Source: Streptomyces sp. McG3
Lineage (GTDB): Bacteria > Actinomycetota > Actinomycetes > Streptomycetales > Streptomycetaceae
Direction of reading: 5' to 3'
Assembly: GCF_018619185.1 (NCBI RefSeq)
Contig: NZ_JAAXYC010000056.1
Span: 1-34,717, forward strand
Length of the DNA: 34,717 bases
Each line of letters starts with the position of its first letter. Positions within the stretch are counted from its first letter, which is position 1. The position numbers were made by a program, and so were the translations under genes. This document shows, piece by piece, positions 17,114 to 25,545 of the stretch. The notes beneath the pieces are model-generated. The model searched no databases. It worked only from the letters and a program-made list of their open reading frames with translations, and was not told where the DNA came from.

Positions 17114-17155
17114 TCAGCCGACGCGCTTTCCAAGTACGAGAATTCGGGTGCGCAT
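17114..17155 (-). CDS. ilv leader peptide ([13 protein letters not shown])
   Basis: A 13-codon frame from ATG 17155 with an AGAGAGGG ribosome-binding region 8 bases upstream. Four consecutive codons encode Ile-Leu-Val-Leu, and another Val follows near the end. Coding for the pathway's three end-products, together with the intrinsic terminator downstream, identifies it as an attenuation leader peptide: starved ribosomes stall on these codons and let transcription enter ilvB. Leu and Val use CTC, CTT, GTA and GTC, and Ile uses ATT, including codons that are uncommon in this genome, which would sharpen stalling. Confidence 0.88.
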   Translation of the reverse strand: MRTRILVLGKRVG

Positions 17156-17188
17156 GGCATTGACCCTCTCTCCGGCACGCATGACGTG

Positions 17189-20100
17189 TCAAGTGGGTGG
17201 GACGGGCGTCTCAGCATGTGATCCGGTGAGCAGGGGGATCGAGCCGCCCGCCATCACCGGCCGGGGGCTCGGGATACCCGGTACGGGGAACTCCCCGCGG
17301 ACCAGGGCGCGTCGCAGCCGGTACTCGTCGAGCGGGCCGGAGAACGCCATCCCCTGACCGTGGGTGCACCCCATGGCGCGCAGGGCGAGGACCTGCTCGG
17401 GGACGTCGACGCCGTCGGCGACGGACTGGAGGCCGAGGTCGCAGGCGATCCGCAGGAGACCACTGGTGATCTTGTGCAGCCTGGCCGATTCGACCACCCC
17501 CTCGACCAGGTTCCGGTCGAGCTTCAGTACGTCGATGGGGAGCCGGCGCAGCGCGTTGATCGCCGCGAAGCCGCTGCCGAAACCGTCGAGCGCGATCCGT
17601 ACGCCGAGGCGGCGCAGGGCGACCAGGCGCTGCTCCAGGGCGTCGAAGGAGACGCGCGGGTCGCTGTCGGCGACCTCGATCATCAGCGCGCCCGAGGGCA
17701 GGCCGTGGCGGGTCAGCAGCGCCTCGATGGAGCCGGGGGGCGAGGCCGCTTCCAGCAGCCGGGCGGCGGAGAGCCGGACGGAGACGGCGACGGGGTGCCC
17801 GGCCCTGGCCCGGTCGGCGGCCTGGGCCACCGCCTCCTCCAGGAGCCAGCGGCCCAGCTCGGCGGTGCGGTCGTCGTCGCCGGAGACCCGGAGGAACTCG
17901 GCGGGGGTGAACAGGATGCCCTGGGCGGAGCGCCAGCGGGCCTGGGCGGCGACGGCCGCGACGGACCCGCTGGCGAGGTGGACGACGGGCTGGTGGAGCA
18001 GGGCGAACTCGCCGTCGCGCAGGGCGGTGCGCAGCCGGGTGGCCAGCTCGGAGCGGCGTACGACGTCGGCCTGCATCTGCGGGGCGTACAGCTCGACCCG
18101 GTCCTTGCCGCCGGCCTTGGCGCGGTACATCGCGAGGTCCGCGTTGCGCATGAGGTCGGTGGGGCTGATGGCGGGCTCGGCGAAGGCCACGCCGATGGAG
18201 GCGGCCACCCGGACCTCGCTGGGGCCGATCCGGTAGGGCTGGGAGAGGGTGAGGCGCAGCCGGTCGGCGATCTCGTGGACCTGGTACTCCCGGGCGCCCT
18301 GATCGCGGGTGCCGTCGCCCATGATGAGCGCGGCGAACTCGTCGCCGCCGAGCCTCGCCGCGGTGTCGCCGGCCCGGACGGAGTCCTGGAGGCGGCGGCC
18401 GGCCTGGACGAGCAGTTCGTCGCCCGCCTGGTGGCCGATGGTGTCGTTGACCGCCTTGAAGCCGTCGAGGTCGATGAAGAGGACGGCGGTGCCGGGGTCG
18501 CCCGAGCGGCGGCCGCCGAGCGCCTGGCGGACCCGGGCGGTGAACAGGGCCCGGTTGGGCAGGTCGGTGAGCGGGTCGTGCTCGGCGTTGTGCTGCAACT
18601 GGGCCTGGAGCCTGACCCGTTCGGTGACGTCCCGGCTGTTGAGCAGGAGGCCGCCCTGGTGGCGGTTGACGGTGGACTCGACGTTGAGCCAGTCGCCCGT
18701 GCCCGAGCGGAAGCGGCACTCGATGCGGGTGGTGGGCTCCTCGTGCGGCGGTGCGGCCAGGAAGCGCCGCACCTCGTGGACGAACCGGCCGAGATCGTCG
18801 GGATGGATGATCGAGGACAGCTCGGAGCCGACGAGGCCCTCCGCCTCGCGCCCGTAGACGCCGGCGGCGGCGGGGCTGACGTAGCGCAGGGTGCCGTTGG
18901 GCGCGGCGATCATGATGACGTCGCTGGAGCCCTGCACCAGGGAGCGGAAGTGGTTCTCCTTCTGGGCCAGCTCCTGGGTGAGGGAGATGTTGTCGAGGAG
19001 CATGATGCCCTGCCGGACGACCAGCGCCAGGACGACGGTACAGCCGGTGAAGATGACGACCCGGTCCACCCGGCGGCCGTCGACCACGTTGTACAGGATG
19101 CCCAGGGTGCAGACGGCGGCGGCGAGATACGGGGTCAGGGCGGCCAGCGAGCCGGCGATCGGGCGGCTGGCGATGGCCCGCGGGGGCCCGGGGCGGGCGG
19201 ACGGCCGGGCCGCGCAGCGGGCGCCCCAGGGGGCGTAGGCGAGGAGCAGCGACCCGGCGAACCAGCCGGCGTCGAGGAGCTGGCCCGAGTGGTACGTGGA
19301 GCGCAGCAGCGGCGAGGTGAACACCGCGTCGCTCAGCACGGTGAGCGCGAGGGCGGCGATGGCGGTGTTCACCGCGGAGCGGTTCACTCCGGCCCGGCGG
19401 AAGTGCAGGGCGAGCACCATCGAGACGAGCACGATGTCGAGCAGCGGATAGGCCAGCGAGAGGGCCGCGGGCGCGACGCTGGTGTCCTGGACCCCCGCCA
19501 GGTGCGTGGTGTGGGCGAGGGCGAGGCTCCAGGCGAGCGTCAGCAGGGAGCCGCCGATCAGCCACGCGTCCAGGGCCAGGCACACCCAGCCCGCGCGGGT
19601 GACGGGCCGCTTGGCGAGCACGAGCAGTCCGACGATGGCGGGCGGCGCGAAGCAGAGGAAGAAGAGGTCGGCGAGCGAGGGTGTGGGCACGGGGACGCCG
19701 AGGATCACCTCGTACCAGCCCCAGACGGCGTTTCCGCAGGCCGCCATGAGGGAGGAGAGCGAGAACAGCAGCCAGGCGGGGCGCAGCCGGCCCCTGACCG
19801 CCCGTGCGTAGAGGAAGCAGGAGACGGCGGCGATCAGGGCCGCCGCGGCGAGACCGAAGTCCCCCATGATGACGGCGACCTGCGGCGAGCCCCAGCCGAC
19901 GGCGGCGCCCACCGAATATCCGGCGCAGACGACGCCGAGCAGGATCCGGGACCGCAGTCCCGTGGAGCCGGTGGCGGACCGCGGGGCGAGCAGGGCCCCC
20001 AGCGCGCTCACCGGAGGGCTCCCCGCCCCGGGCCCACCGGGCACGTGCTCCTCGGCGCCTGACTCCTGGGCACCCGACTCCTCGGCGTCCGGCGCTGGGG

Positions 20101-20305
20101 TGCCCGGCACCGAGGTACTCGGCGCCGCGGTGCACGGCTGCTCGCGGGGGCCCTCCGGCGCCGCTCGCTCCGACCCGGCCGCGGCGGCTTCGGCGTTGCC
20201 GGTCCGGGGCAGGAATCCGGCCATCGGCGGGTGCTGTGCTCCCTCGGCGCGGGCGGCCGCAACCGTCCGCTCGTCCGCGTCGGATCGTCTCTCCATGGCC
20301 AGCAC
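17189..20305 (-). CDS. Membrane PAS-GGDEF-EAL protein (probable diguanylate cyclase with degenerate EAL)
   Basis: A 1038-residue signalling protein. Order: Pro/Ala-rich cytoplasmic tail (1-115); about ten hydrophobic segments (118-435), a possible integral membrane sensor; a PAS domain (about 451-560); GGDEF (about 575-735); EAL (about 760-1015). The GGDEF motif is intact at 653-657, with [21 protein letters not shown] and an inhibitory RxxD site at 644-647, exactly 5 residues before it. The EAL domain has lost key residues: EAL reads AAQ (786-788), DDFG reads DGFG, and the usual Asn and Glu ligands read VRLS and VADS. It should therefore make cyclic di-GMP but not cleave it. The start is uncertain (GTG 20305 or ATG 20296). 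In Streptomyces c-di-GMP controls development through BldD. Its stop lies only 34 bases before the ilv leader peptide. Confidence 0.93.
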   Translation of the reverse strand: MLAMERRSDADERTVAAARAEGAQHPPMAGFLPRTGNAEAAAAGSERAAPEGPREQPCTAAPSTSVPGTPAPDAEESGAQESGAEEHVPGGPGAGSPPVSALGALLAPRSATGSTGLRSRILLGVVCAGYSVGAAVGWGSPQVAVIMGDFGLAAAALIAAVSCFLYARAVRGRLRPAWLLFSLSSLMAACGNAVWGWYEVILGVPVPTPSLADLFFLCFAPPAIVGLLVLAKRPVTRAGWVCLALDAWLIGGSLLTLAWSLALAHTTHLAGVQDTSVAPAALSLAYPLLDIVLVSMVLALHFRRAGVNRSAVNTAIAALALTVLSDAVFTSPLLRSTYHSGQLLDAGWFAGSLLLAYAPWGARCAARPSARPGPPRAIASRPIAGSLAALTPYLAAAVCTLGILYNVVDGRRVDRVVIFTGCTVVLALVVRQGIMLLDNISLTQELAQKENHFRSLVQGSSDVIMIAAPNGTLRYVSPAAAGVYGREAEGLVGSELSSIIHPDDLGRFVHEVRRFLAAPPHEEPTTRIECRFRSGTGDWLNVESTVNRHQGGLLLNSRDVTERVRLQAQLQHNAEHDPLTDLPNRALFTARVRQALGGRRSGDPGTAVLFIDLDGFKAVNDTIGHQAGDELLVQAGRRLQDSVRAGDTAARLGGDEFAALIMGDGTRDQGAREYQVHEIADRLRLTLSQPYRIGPSEVRVAASIGVAFAEPAISPTDLMRNADLAMYRAKAGGKDRVELYAPQMQADVVRRSELATRLRTALRDGEFALLHQPVVHLASGSVAAVAAQARWRSAQGILFTPAEFLRVSGDDDRTAELGRWLLEEAVAQAADRARAGHPVAVSVRLSAARLLEAASPPGSIEALLTRHGLPSGALMIEVADSDPRVSFDALEQRLVALRRLGVRIALDGFGSGFAAINALRRLPIDVLKLDRNLVEGVVESARLHKITSGLLRIACDLGLQSVADGVDVPEQVLALRAMGCTHGQGMAFSGPLDEYRLRRALVRGEFPVPGIPSPRPVMAGGSIPLLTGSHAETPVPPT

Positions 20306-20463
20306 ATCGCCCGTCGCCCCCTCGCGTTCCGATGCTCCCCCCGCGCCGTCCCTTCCACGGCGCAGCCCCCCGCGTCGGACGATACACCAGATCCGTCACT
20401 CAGGGCCATAGATTCTATACGCTCCGTGACGAAATGCGAGGTGAGCGGCACTGCGTGCATCCG

Positions 20464-20497
20464 GACCGCCCCGTAGCGTGGCCGCTACGGCGGGGTC
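20464..20497 (-). terminator. Terminator of the 2-hydroxyacid dehydrogenase gene
   Basis: A 14-base arm (20464-20477) pairs with 20484-20497 at 12 of 14 positions around a 6-base loop. The structure overlaps the stop codon of the dehydrogenase gene, so it probably ends that transcript before the GGDEF gene, whose start is about 190 bases further on. I see nothing else in that gap. Confidence 0.65.
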
Positions 20498-21443
20498 AGC
20501 CGGTGGTGGTCACGACGTTGCGCACCGGCTCTCCGGCGGCGAACCGGGTGAGCTGTGCGGCCAGCAGCCGCTTGGCACGGGGTTCGAACGCCGAGGTGCT
20601 GCCGCCCACATGAGGTGTGATCAAGACATTCGGAGCATGCCAGAGAGGATGGCCCTCGGGCAGGGGTTCCGGGTCGGTCACATCGAGTGCGGCCCGCAGT
20701 CGTCCGGATTCGAGTTCGGACAGCAGGGCCTTGGTGTCGACGACCGGGCCGCGGGCGACGTTGACGAGGAGGGCCCCGTCGGGCATCGCGGCGAGGAAGT
20801 CGGCGCCCACCAGCCCCTGCGTGGAAGGGTTCAGCGGAGTGGAGAGGATCACGACGTCGGCCTCGGGCAGCAGGGCGGGCAGATCGTCGAGCGTCTGTAC
20901 GGGACCGCGTGCGGTGGTCCGTGCGGAGCGCGCGACGCGCGCCACCCGCGCGCACTCGAAGGGGGCGAGCCGGTCCTCGATGGCCGAGCCGATGGATCCG
21001 TACCCCACGATGAGGACGGACTTGTCGGCGAGCGCCGGGTAGAAGCCGGAGCGCCACTCTTCGTTGTCCTGGCCGTGGACGAACCCCGGGAGCCCGCGCA
21101 GGGACCCGAGGATCAGGGCGAGCGTCAGCTCGGCGGTGGACGCCTCGTGCACCCCCTTGGCGTTGCAGAGGCGTACGCCGGCGGGAAGCAGGCCGAGGCC
21201 CGGCTCCACGTGGTCGATGCCCGCGGAGAGCGTCTGCACCACCCGGACGGCGCTCATCGAGGCGAGCGGGCGCACCGCGACCTCGGGACCCTTCATGTAG
21301 GGAACGACGTAGTAGGCACAGTCGGCCGGGTCCCCCGGGTAGTCCGGTTCACCGTCCCAGAAGAGGTAGTTGAGGCCCTCGGGCAGGCCGTCGATCTCCT
21401 CGGCCGGGAAGGGCAGCCACACGTCGTCAGTCGTCGCAGTCAT
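20496..21443 (-). CDS. D-isomer-specific 2-hydroxyacid dehydrogenase
   Basis: NAD(P)-dependent oxidoreductase acting on 2-hydroxy or 2-oxo acids; the substrate is not evident. The 315-residue protein has the Rossmann motif VGYGSIG (146-152) and the catalytic triad R231 (NVARGP), a glutamate near 259 (TDPEPLP) and H278 (ITPHVGG). It is shorter than SerA, without regulatory domains, and closer to the glyoxylate/hydroxypyruvate reductase type. ATG 21443 lacks a Shine-Dalgarno sequence, so it may be leaderless or weakly translated. Confidence 0.9.
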   Translation of the reverse strand: MTATTDDVWLPFPAEEIDGLPEGLNYLFWDGEPDYPGDPADCAYYVVPYMKGPEVAVRPLASMSAVRVVQTLSAGIDHVEPGLGLLPAGVRLCNAKGVHEASTAELTLALILGSLRGLPGFVHGQDNEEWRSGFYPALADKSVLIVGYGSIGSAIEDRLAPFECARVARVARSARTTARGPVQTLDDLPALLPEADVVILSTPLNPSTQGLVGADFLAAMPDGALLVNVARGPVVDTKALLSELESGRLRAALDVTDPEPLPEGHPLWHAPNVLITPHVGGSTSAFEPRAKRLLAAQLTRFAAGEPVRNVVTTTG

Positions 21444-21509
21444 GGTCAGGAGGCTATGCGACAGATGTGCGAGCGCTCCAGGGCCGCCCGGGCCCTCGCG
21501 CGGGGGCGG

Positions 21510-22748
21510 TCAGCGCGGTCGCAGTCCGAGGGCCCGCACCCCGGCGTACAGGGCGGCGACGTCCGCCGGCCGGAGCAGGGAGCGTCCGGTGAGGCGGGAG
21601 ACCCGGTCCAGGCGGTTGCGGACGGTGTTGCGGTGGCAGTAGAGGATCTCGGCGATCTCGGTGGTGGATCCGGTGTCCGAGTCCAGCCAGGCGGTGAGCG
21701 TCTCCATCAGGTCCTTGCGGTCCGGAGCGGCCAGGACCGGGTCGAGCACGGTGAGGGCCAGCCGCAGCGCCAGATCGGGCCCGGCGGCGACCAGGGCCGC
21801 GGCCGGATCATGATCGAGCGTGACCGCCCGGTGCGTACCGACGGGCAGCGAGGCCCTGGCCAGCGTCGCCAGCCGCAGGGCGTCGGCGCTCTCCCGCAAC
21901 GGGGTGTACGCGGGGCTGAGCCCCGCGCGCCCGGTGACCGCCGTGCCCACCACGTCCAGGACCGCCGCGAGTCCGGAAGGGTGCGCGCGGCCGGGTACGG
22001 GAGTGGGGCCGGGCAGGGCGACAATGCCGGCGAGACCGTCGGGGCGCGGGCGCCAGGCTGAGCGCAGTCCGCCCCGCAGCATGGCCTGTTCCATCACGGC
22101 GACATCACCGTGATCGGCGACGACGCATACGTAGGGTCCCTGCTCGGGCAGGCCGAGGGAGGCGGCGGTCCCGCCGAGCGTGGCCCAGTCGGCCGCCTTC
22201 CCGGTCAGGAGCGCGTCGAGGAGCAACAGCCGCTGCAGTTCGTCGGCGCGGGCCAGGCCCACCAGTGTGTCCCGGTAGACGTCGTTCACCGTCCGGGACG
22301 CCGCGTCCAGCAGCGACCAGACCGCCAGGGAGGCCTGCGCGATGTCGTCCATCGTCGTGCCGGGCCGCTTCTTGGCGCGGTCGATGAGCGCGTCGGCCAC
22401 CAGGCGGTAGCCGATGAGGAAGGCGTGCAGAACCGCGTCGAGGGGGACCCCCTGGGTGGCCCGACGGCGCACGCTCTGCCGGGTGATGTCCGTGCGCACC
22501 GGCCGGTGGTGCGCCATGCAGGTCAACTGCTCGCGCAGATTGCGCTCGTTGAAGTCGCGTACGTCGGCCATGATCTCGTCGCTCAACCGCGCGTACGGCG
22601 CGATCTCCGTGGTGATCTCGCGGAACAGATCGTCCGCCAGGGCGTCGACCCGCTCCAGCAGTTCCGCCGCGCACACCGCCAGCAGTGGGGGAACGATCAG
22701 GCCGCCATCGGCGTGCTGCTCCGGCATGCGGGCCAGCATACGGTTCAT
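21510..22748 (-). CDS. PucR/CdaR-type regulator divergent from an acyl-CoA ligase
   Basis: About 412 residues: an N-terminal helical domain resembling RsbRD-type sensor regions (LFREITTEIAPYARLSDEI, ITRQSVRRRATQGVPLDAVL), a GGDEF-like middle part, and a C-terminal PucR helix-turn-helix (LYCHRNTVRNRLDRVSRLTG). It is divergent from the acyl-CoA ligase gene, with a strong palindrome between them, so it likely controls that gene in response to a related compound. ATG 22748 and ATG 22739 are alternative starts with weak ribosome-binding sites. Confidence 0.88.
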   Translation of the reverse strand: MNRMLARMPEQHADGGLIVPPLLAVCAAELLERVDALADDLFREITTEIAPYARLSDEIMADVRDFNERNLREQLTCMAHHRPVRTDITRQSVRRRATQGVPLDAVLHAFLIGYRLVADALIDRAKKRPGTTMDDIAQASLAVWSLLDAASRTVNDVYRDTLVGLARADELQRLLLLDALLTGKAADWATLGGTAASLGLPEQGPYVCVVADHGDVAVMEQAMLRGGLRSAWRPRPDGLAGIVALPGPTPVPGRAHPSGLAAVLDVVGTAVTGRAGLSPAYTPLRESADALRLATLARASLPVGTHRAVTLDHDPAAALVAAGPDLALRLALTVLDPVLAAPDRKDLMETLTAWLDSDTGSTTEIAEILYCHRNTVRNRLDRVSRLTGRSLLRPADVAALYAGVRALGLRPR

Positions 22749-22760
22749 CCGGTGGGCCGC

Positions 22761-22780
22761 TCTTGTGCGGACGCACAAGA
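22761..22780. promoter_or_regulatory. Perfect palindrome, likely operator of the divergent PucR/ligase pair
   Basis: TCTTGTGC and GCACAAGA are perfect 8-base arms around GGAC. The site lies 13 bases upstream of the PucR-type start and 110 bases upstream of the ligase start. TTGTGC recurs at 22826-22831 and GCACAA at 24419-24424, ahead of the secreted hydrolase gene. This fits a dimeric regulator's operator with extra half-sites; no binding is proven. Confidence 0.55.
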
Positions 22781-22889
22781 CGCATCGGTCATCCGAGGTC
22801 GTCCGCCCACCACGTACGGCCCACGTTGTGCCGCAGCATTTCTCTCCCGAGCCGCAGAGCCGCTGATCGCCGGCCGCCGAGGAGAGCTG

Positions 22890-24398
22890 ATGCTGAACCT
22901 GTCGTCCCTGCTGGAGCACACCGCCCAGGAGCACCCGGACCGTACCGCACTGGTCCTCGGTGACACCCGCCTGACCTACGCCGGACTGCGGGAGCGATCG
23001 GAGGCCGTCGCGGACCGGCTGAGGCGCCTCGGTATCGGCCGCGGCGACAGGGTGGCGCTGGCCTGCCCGAACGTGCCGGACTACCCGGCCGCCTACTTCG
23101 GGATCCTCCGTATCGGGGCGGTCGTGGTGCCGTTGAACGTACTGCTGCGCCCTCATGAGGTCGCCTACCACCTCGCGGACTCCCGGGCCAAGGCCTTCCT
23201 CTGTTTCCCGGACACCCCCGGACTGCCACTGGCCCAGGTGGGGAAGGCGGGCTTCGACCAAGCGCCCGACTGCGAGCACTTCCTGCCGCTGTCCGGCCCC
23301 GGGAGCGACGGTCCGGCCCCGGTCCCGCCGGTCGGAACGGTGGCCACGGCCGCGGAGGACACGGCCGTGATCCTCTACACCAGCGGCACGACGGGCCGGC
23401 CCAAAGGGGCCGAACTCACCCACCGCAACATGGTGATGAACGCGTTGATCGCCGACCGGCTGTTCGCGCGGGCGGACGACGAGGTGATGCTGACCGCCCT
23501 GCCGCTGTTCCACGCCTTCGGCCAGAGCGCGGTGATGAACATGGGCCTGCTCCGGGGCGCCACCCTCGTCCTGCAGCCCCGCTTCGACGCCGGGGAGGCG
23601 CTCCGGCTGATGCGGCGGGAAGGGGTGACGTTCTTCGCGGGGGTCCCGACGATGTACTGGGCGCTGCTGGGCGAGCTCGGCGGAGGAACCCCGCCCGAGC
23701 GGCTGCGTACCGCCGTCTCCGGCGGAGCCGCCCTGCCCGTCGAGGTGTCCAGGCAGTTCGACGAGGCCTTCGGCGTGGGTGTGCGGGAGGGATACGGCCT
23801 GTCCGAGACCTCGCCCGTGGCCTGCTTCAACCCGCCCGGGCTCCCGCCGCGGCCCGGCTCCATCGGCCGGCCGGTGTGGGGGGTCGAGATGAAACTCGTC
23901 GACGACGCCTGGCGGACGGTCCCGGGCGACGGGCCCGGCGAGATCGCGATCCGCGGCCACAACGTCATGAAGGGCTACTACCGGCGGCCCCACGACACGG
24001 ACACGGCGATCCGCGACGGCTGGTTCCGCACCGGTGACATCGCCCGTCGCGACGAGGACGGCTACTACTACGTCGTGGACCGCGTCAAGGACCTGATCAT
24101 CCGCGGCGGCTTCAACGTCTACCCGCGCGAGATCGAGGAGGTCCTGATCACGCATCCCGCCGTGAGCATGGCCGCGGTGGTGGGCGTGCCCCACCCCACG
24201 CACGGGGAGGACGTCAAGGCGTTCGTCATCCCCGTGCCCGGCACGGACCTGCGCGAGGACGAGCTGATCGCCTGGTGCCGCGAACACATGGCCGCCTACA
24301 AGTACCCGCGCAGCGTGGAGTTCCGCGACAGCCTGCCGCTGACGTCCACCGGCAAGATCCTCAAGCGCGAACTCACCGCGGAGGCCGGGGGGCTCTGA
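22890..24398 (+). CDS. Acyl-CoA synthetase (AMP-forming), long-chain fatty acid-type
   Basis: Activates a carboxylic acid to its CoA thioester through an acyl-adenylate. The 502 residues carry the ANL-superfamily motifs in order: phosphate loop YTSGTTGRPKG, LPLFHAFGQS, EGYGLSETSP, GWFRTGD, the hinge VVDRVKDLIIRGGFNVYPREIEE, and the catalytic lysine in STGKILKREL. Start ATG 22890 has GAGGAGAG directly upstream; the open frame extends back to 22110 over the divergent regulator, which is not coding in this direction. The substrate chain length cannot be read from sequence. Esterase and hydrolase genes follow on the same strand, suggesting use of acids released from esters. Confidence 0.93.
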   Translation: MLNLSSLLEHTAQEHPDRTALVLGDTRLTYAGLRERSEAVADRLRRLGIGRGDRVALACPNVPDYPAAYFGILRIGAVVVPLNVLLRPHEVAYHLADSRAKAFLCFPDTPGLPLAQVGKAGFDQAPDCEHFLPLSGPGSDGPAPVPPVGTVATAAEDTAVILYTSGTTGRPKGAELTHRNMVMNALIADRLFARADDEVMLTALPLFHAFGQSAVMNMGLLRGATLVLQPRFDAGEALRLMRREGVTFFAGVPTMYWALLGELGGGTPPERLRTAVSGGAALPVEVSRQFDEAFGVGVREGYGLSETSPVACFNPPGLPPRPGSIGRPVWGVEMKLVDDAWRTVPGDGPGEIAIRGHNVMKGYYRRPHDTDTAIRDGWFRTGDIARRDEDGYYYVVDRVKDLIIRGGFNVYPREIEEVLITHPAVSMAAVVGVPHPTHGEDVKAFVIPVPGTDLREDELIAWCREHMAAYKYPRSVEFRDSLPLTSTGKILKRELTAEAGGL

Positions 24399-24548
24399 GG
24401 GCACTCCCTGGGCAGGTTGCACAAACTCCGCCGTCGGTGATTGCCGCGACTGCGCAGAGACGACCGGCGTTCGCTCCCACAGGATGCGGTCAAACACCGA
24501 TGTGATCCGGCCGCGTCACCCGGTTCACCCCCCACGTCAGGAGTCGCC

Positions 24549-25430
24549 GTGTTGTGGAGAAGGAATCTGCTCGCCCCGTTGGCCGCACTCGCCCTGGTCC
24601 TGACCGCGTCGGCGGGCGCGGGCACGGCGGCGGCCTCGACGGACACGACCGCGGTCGCCGCCGTGCCCGCCGCCCCGGCCGCCGGTGACTTCGGGGCTCC
24701 CGGCCCGTACGCCACGGCGGTGGAGGTCGGGGCGATCACCACCCTGTACTACCCGCGCGACATCGCCGACAGCGACCGCCGCCACCCGGTGATCGTGTGG
24801 GGCAACGGCACCGGCGGCGTCCCCCTCGTCTACCGGGACCTGATGCTCCACTGGGCCAGTCAGGGCTTCGTCGTCGCCGCCGCGAACACCCCCATGTCCA
24901 ACCTCGGGATCTCCATGCGGGCGAGCATCGACATGCTGACCGGCAGGAACGCCGACCCGGGCAGCGTCTTCTTCGACCGCGTCGACCTGGAGCACATCGG
25001 CGCATCGGGTCACTCGCAGGGCGGCGCGGCCGCCATCGTCGTCGGCTCGGACCCCCGCATCGACACCGTCCTGCCGATCCAGCCCGGCCCGCTGGCGAAC
25101 ATCAACGCGGTGCGCGTACCCGCGCTGTTGCTGGCCGGCCAGAAGGACAGCATCGTCTTCCCCGCCCTGGTCAAGGCCTTCTACAACGCCGCCGACCACA
25201 TTCCGGCCCTCTACGGCGAGCTGCGCGGGGCGGACCACTTCACGGTCGTCGGCGATCCGGGCCCGTTCGCCGCACCGACCACCGCCTGGTTCCGGGCCCA
25301 TCTCATGGGCGACCAGGCGGCCCGTGCCCAGTTCTTCGGTCCCGGCTGCGGCATCTGCGCCGACACCACCACCTGGTCCGACGTCCGCCGGAACAGCCTG
25401 GCCCTGAACGTCCCCGCCGCCACTCCGTAA
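24549..25430 (+). CDS. Secreted alpha/beta hydrolase (chlorophyllase/cutinase-like)
   Basis: A 293-residue secreted serine hydrolase. GTG 24549 has AGGAG 5-6 bases upstream and begins a signal peptide (LWRRNLLAPLAALALVLTAS, likely cleaved after an Ala near residue 29). The mature fold shows VIVWGNGTGG (81-90), the nucleophile S156 in GHSQGG, and the probable acid and base D200 (LAGQKD) and H230 (GADHF). A C-terminal GCGIC pair may form a disulfide. The pattern resembles the dienelactone hydrolase/chlorophyllase/PET-hydrolase group, but the substrate is unknown. It lies 150 bases after the acyl-CoA ligase; the gap holds a GCACAA half-site. Confidence 0.88.
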   Translation: MLWRRNLLAPLAALALVLTASAGAGTAAASTDTTAVAAVPAAPAAGDFGAPGPYATAVEVGAITTLYYPRDIADSDRRHPVIVWGNGTGGVPLVYRDLMLHWASQGFVVAAANTPMSNLGISMRASIDMLTGRNADPGSVFFDRVDLEHIGASGHSQGGAAAIVVGSDPRIDTVLPIQPGPLANINAVRVPALLLAGQKDSIVFPALVKAFYNAADHIPALYGELRGADHFTVVGDPGPFAAPTTAWFRAHLMGDQAARAQFFGPGCGICADTTTWSDVRRNSLALNVPAATP

Positions 25431-25485
25431 CCCGCCCCTGCCGATCGCCGGCGCCGTGGCGGGCGGCGTCCCGATCCCCCTGTCC

Positions 25486-25524
25486 GCCGCTTCCCCGGTC
25501 GTCCCCCGCGACCGGGGAAGCGGC
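25486..25524. terminator. Terminator after the secreted hydrolase (16-bp stem)
   Basis: Bases 25486-25501 are perfectly complementary to 25509-25524 around 7 bases. It stands between the hydrolase stop (25430) and the carboxylesterase start (25546), implying that these two genes are not simply one transcript, or that the esterase is expressed at a lower level. Confidence 0.75.
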
Positions 25525-25545
25525 ACTTCTCGTGAAAGGACCGCT

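Noticed and set aside
17187..17192. TTGACA (minus strand) as -35 box for the ilv leader
   Set aside because: No TA-rich -10 box follows at the right spacing; the sequence overlaps the stop codon of the GGDEF gene and then the leader's ribosome-binding site.
16972..17217. N-terminal extension of IlvB
   Set aside because: The extension passes through the attenuator hairpin and leader peptide region in another frame; family members start near MPMTEQ at 16971.
22110..22889. Long open frame extending the acyl-CoA ligase upstream
   Set aside because: It lies antisense to the PucR-type gene and has shadow-type composition; the ligase domain and a strong ribosome-binding site begin at 22890.
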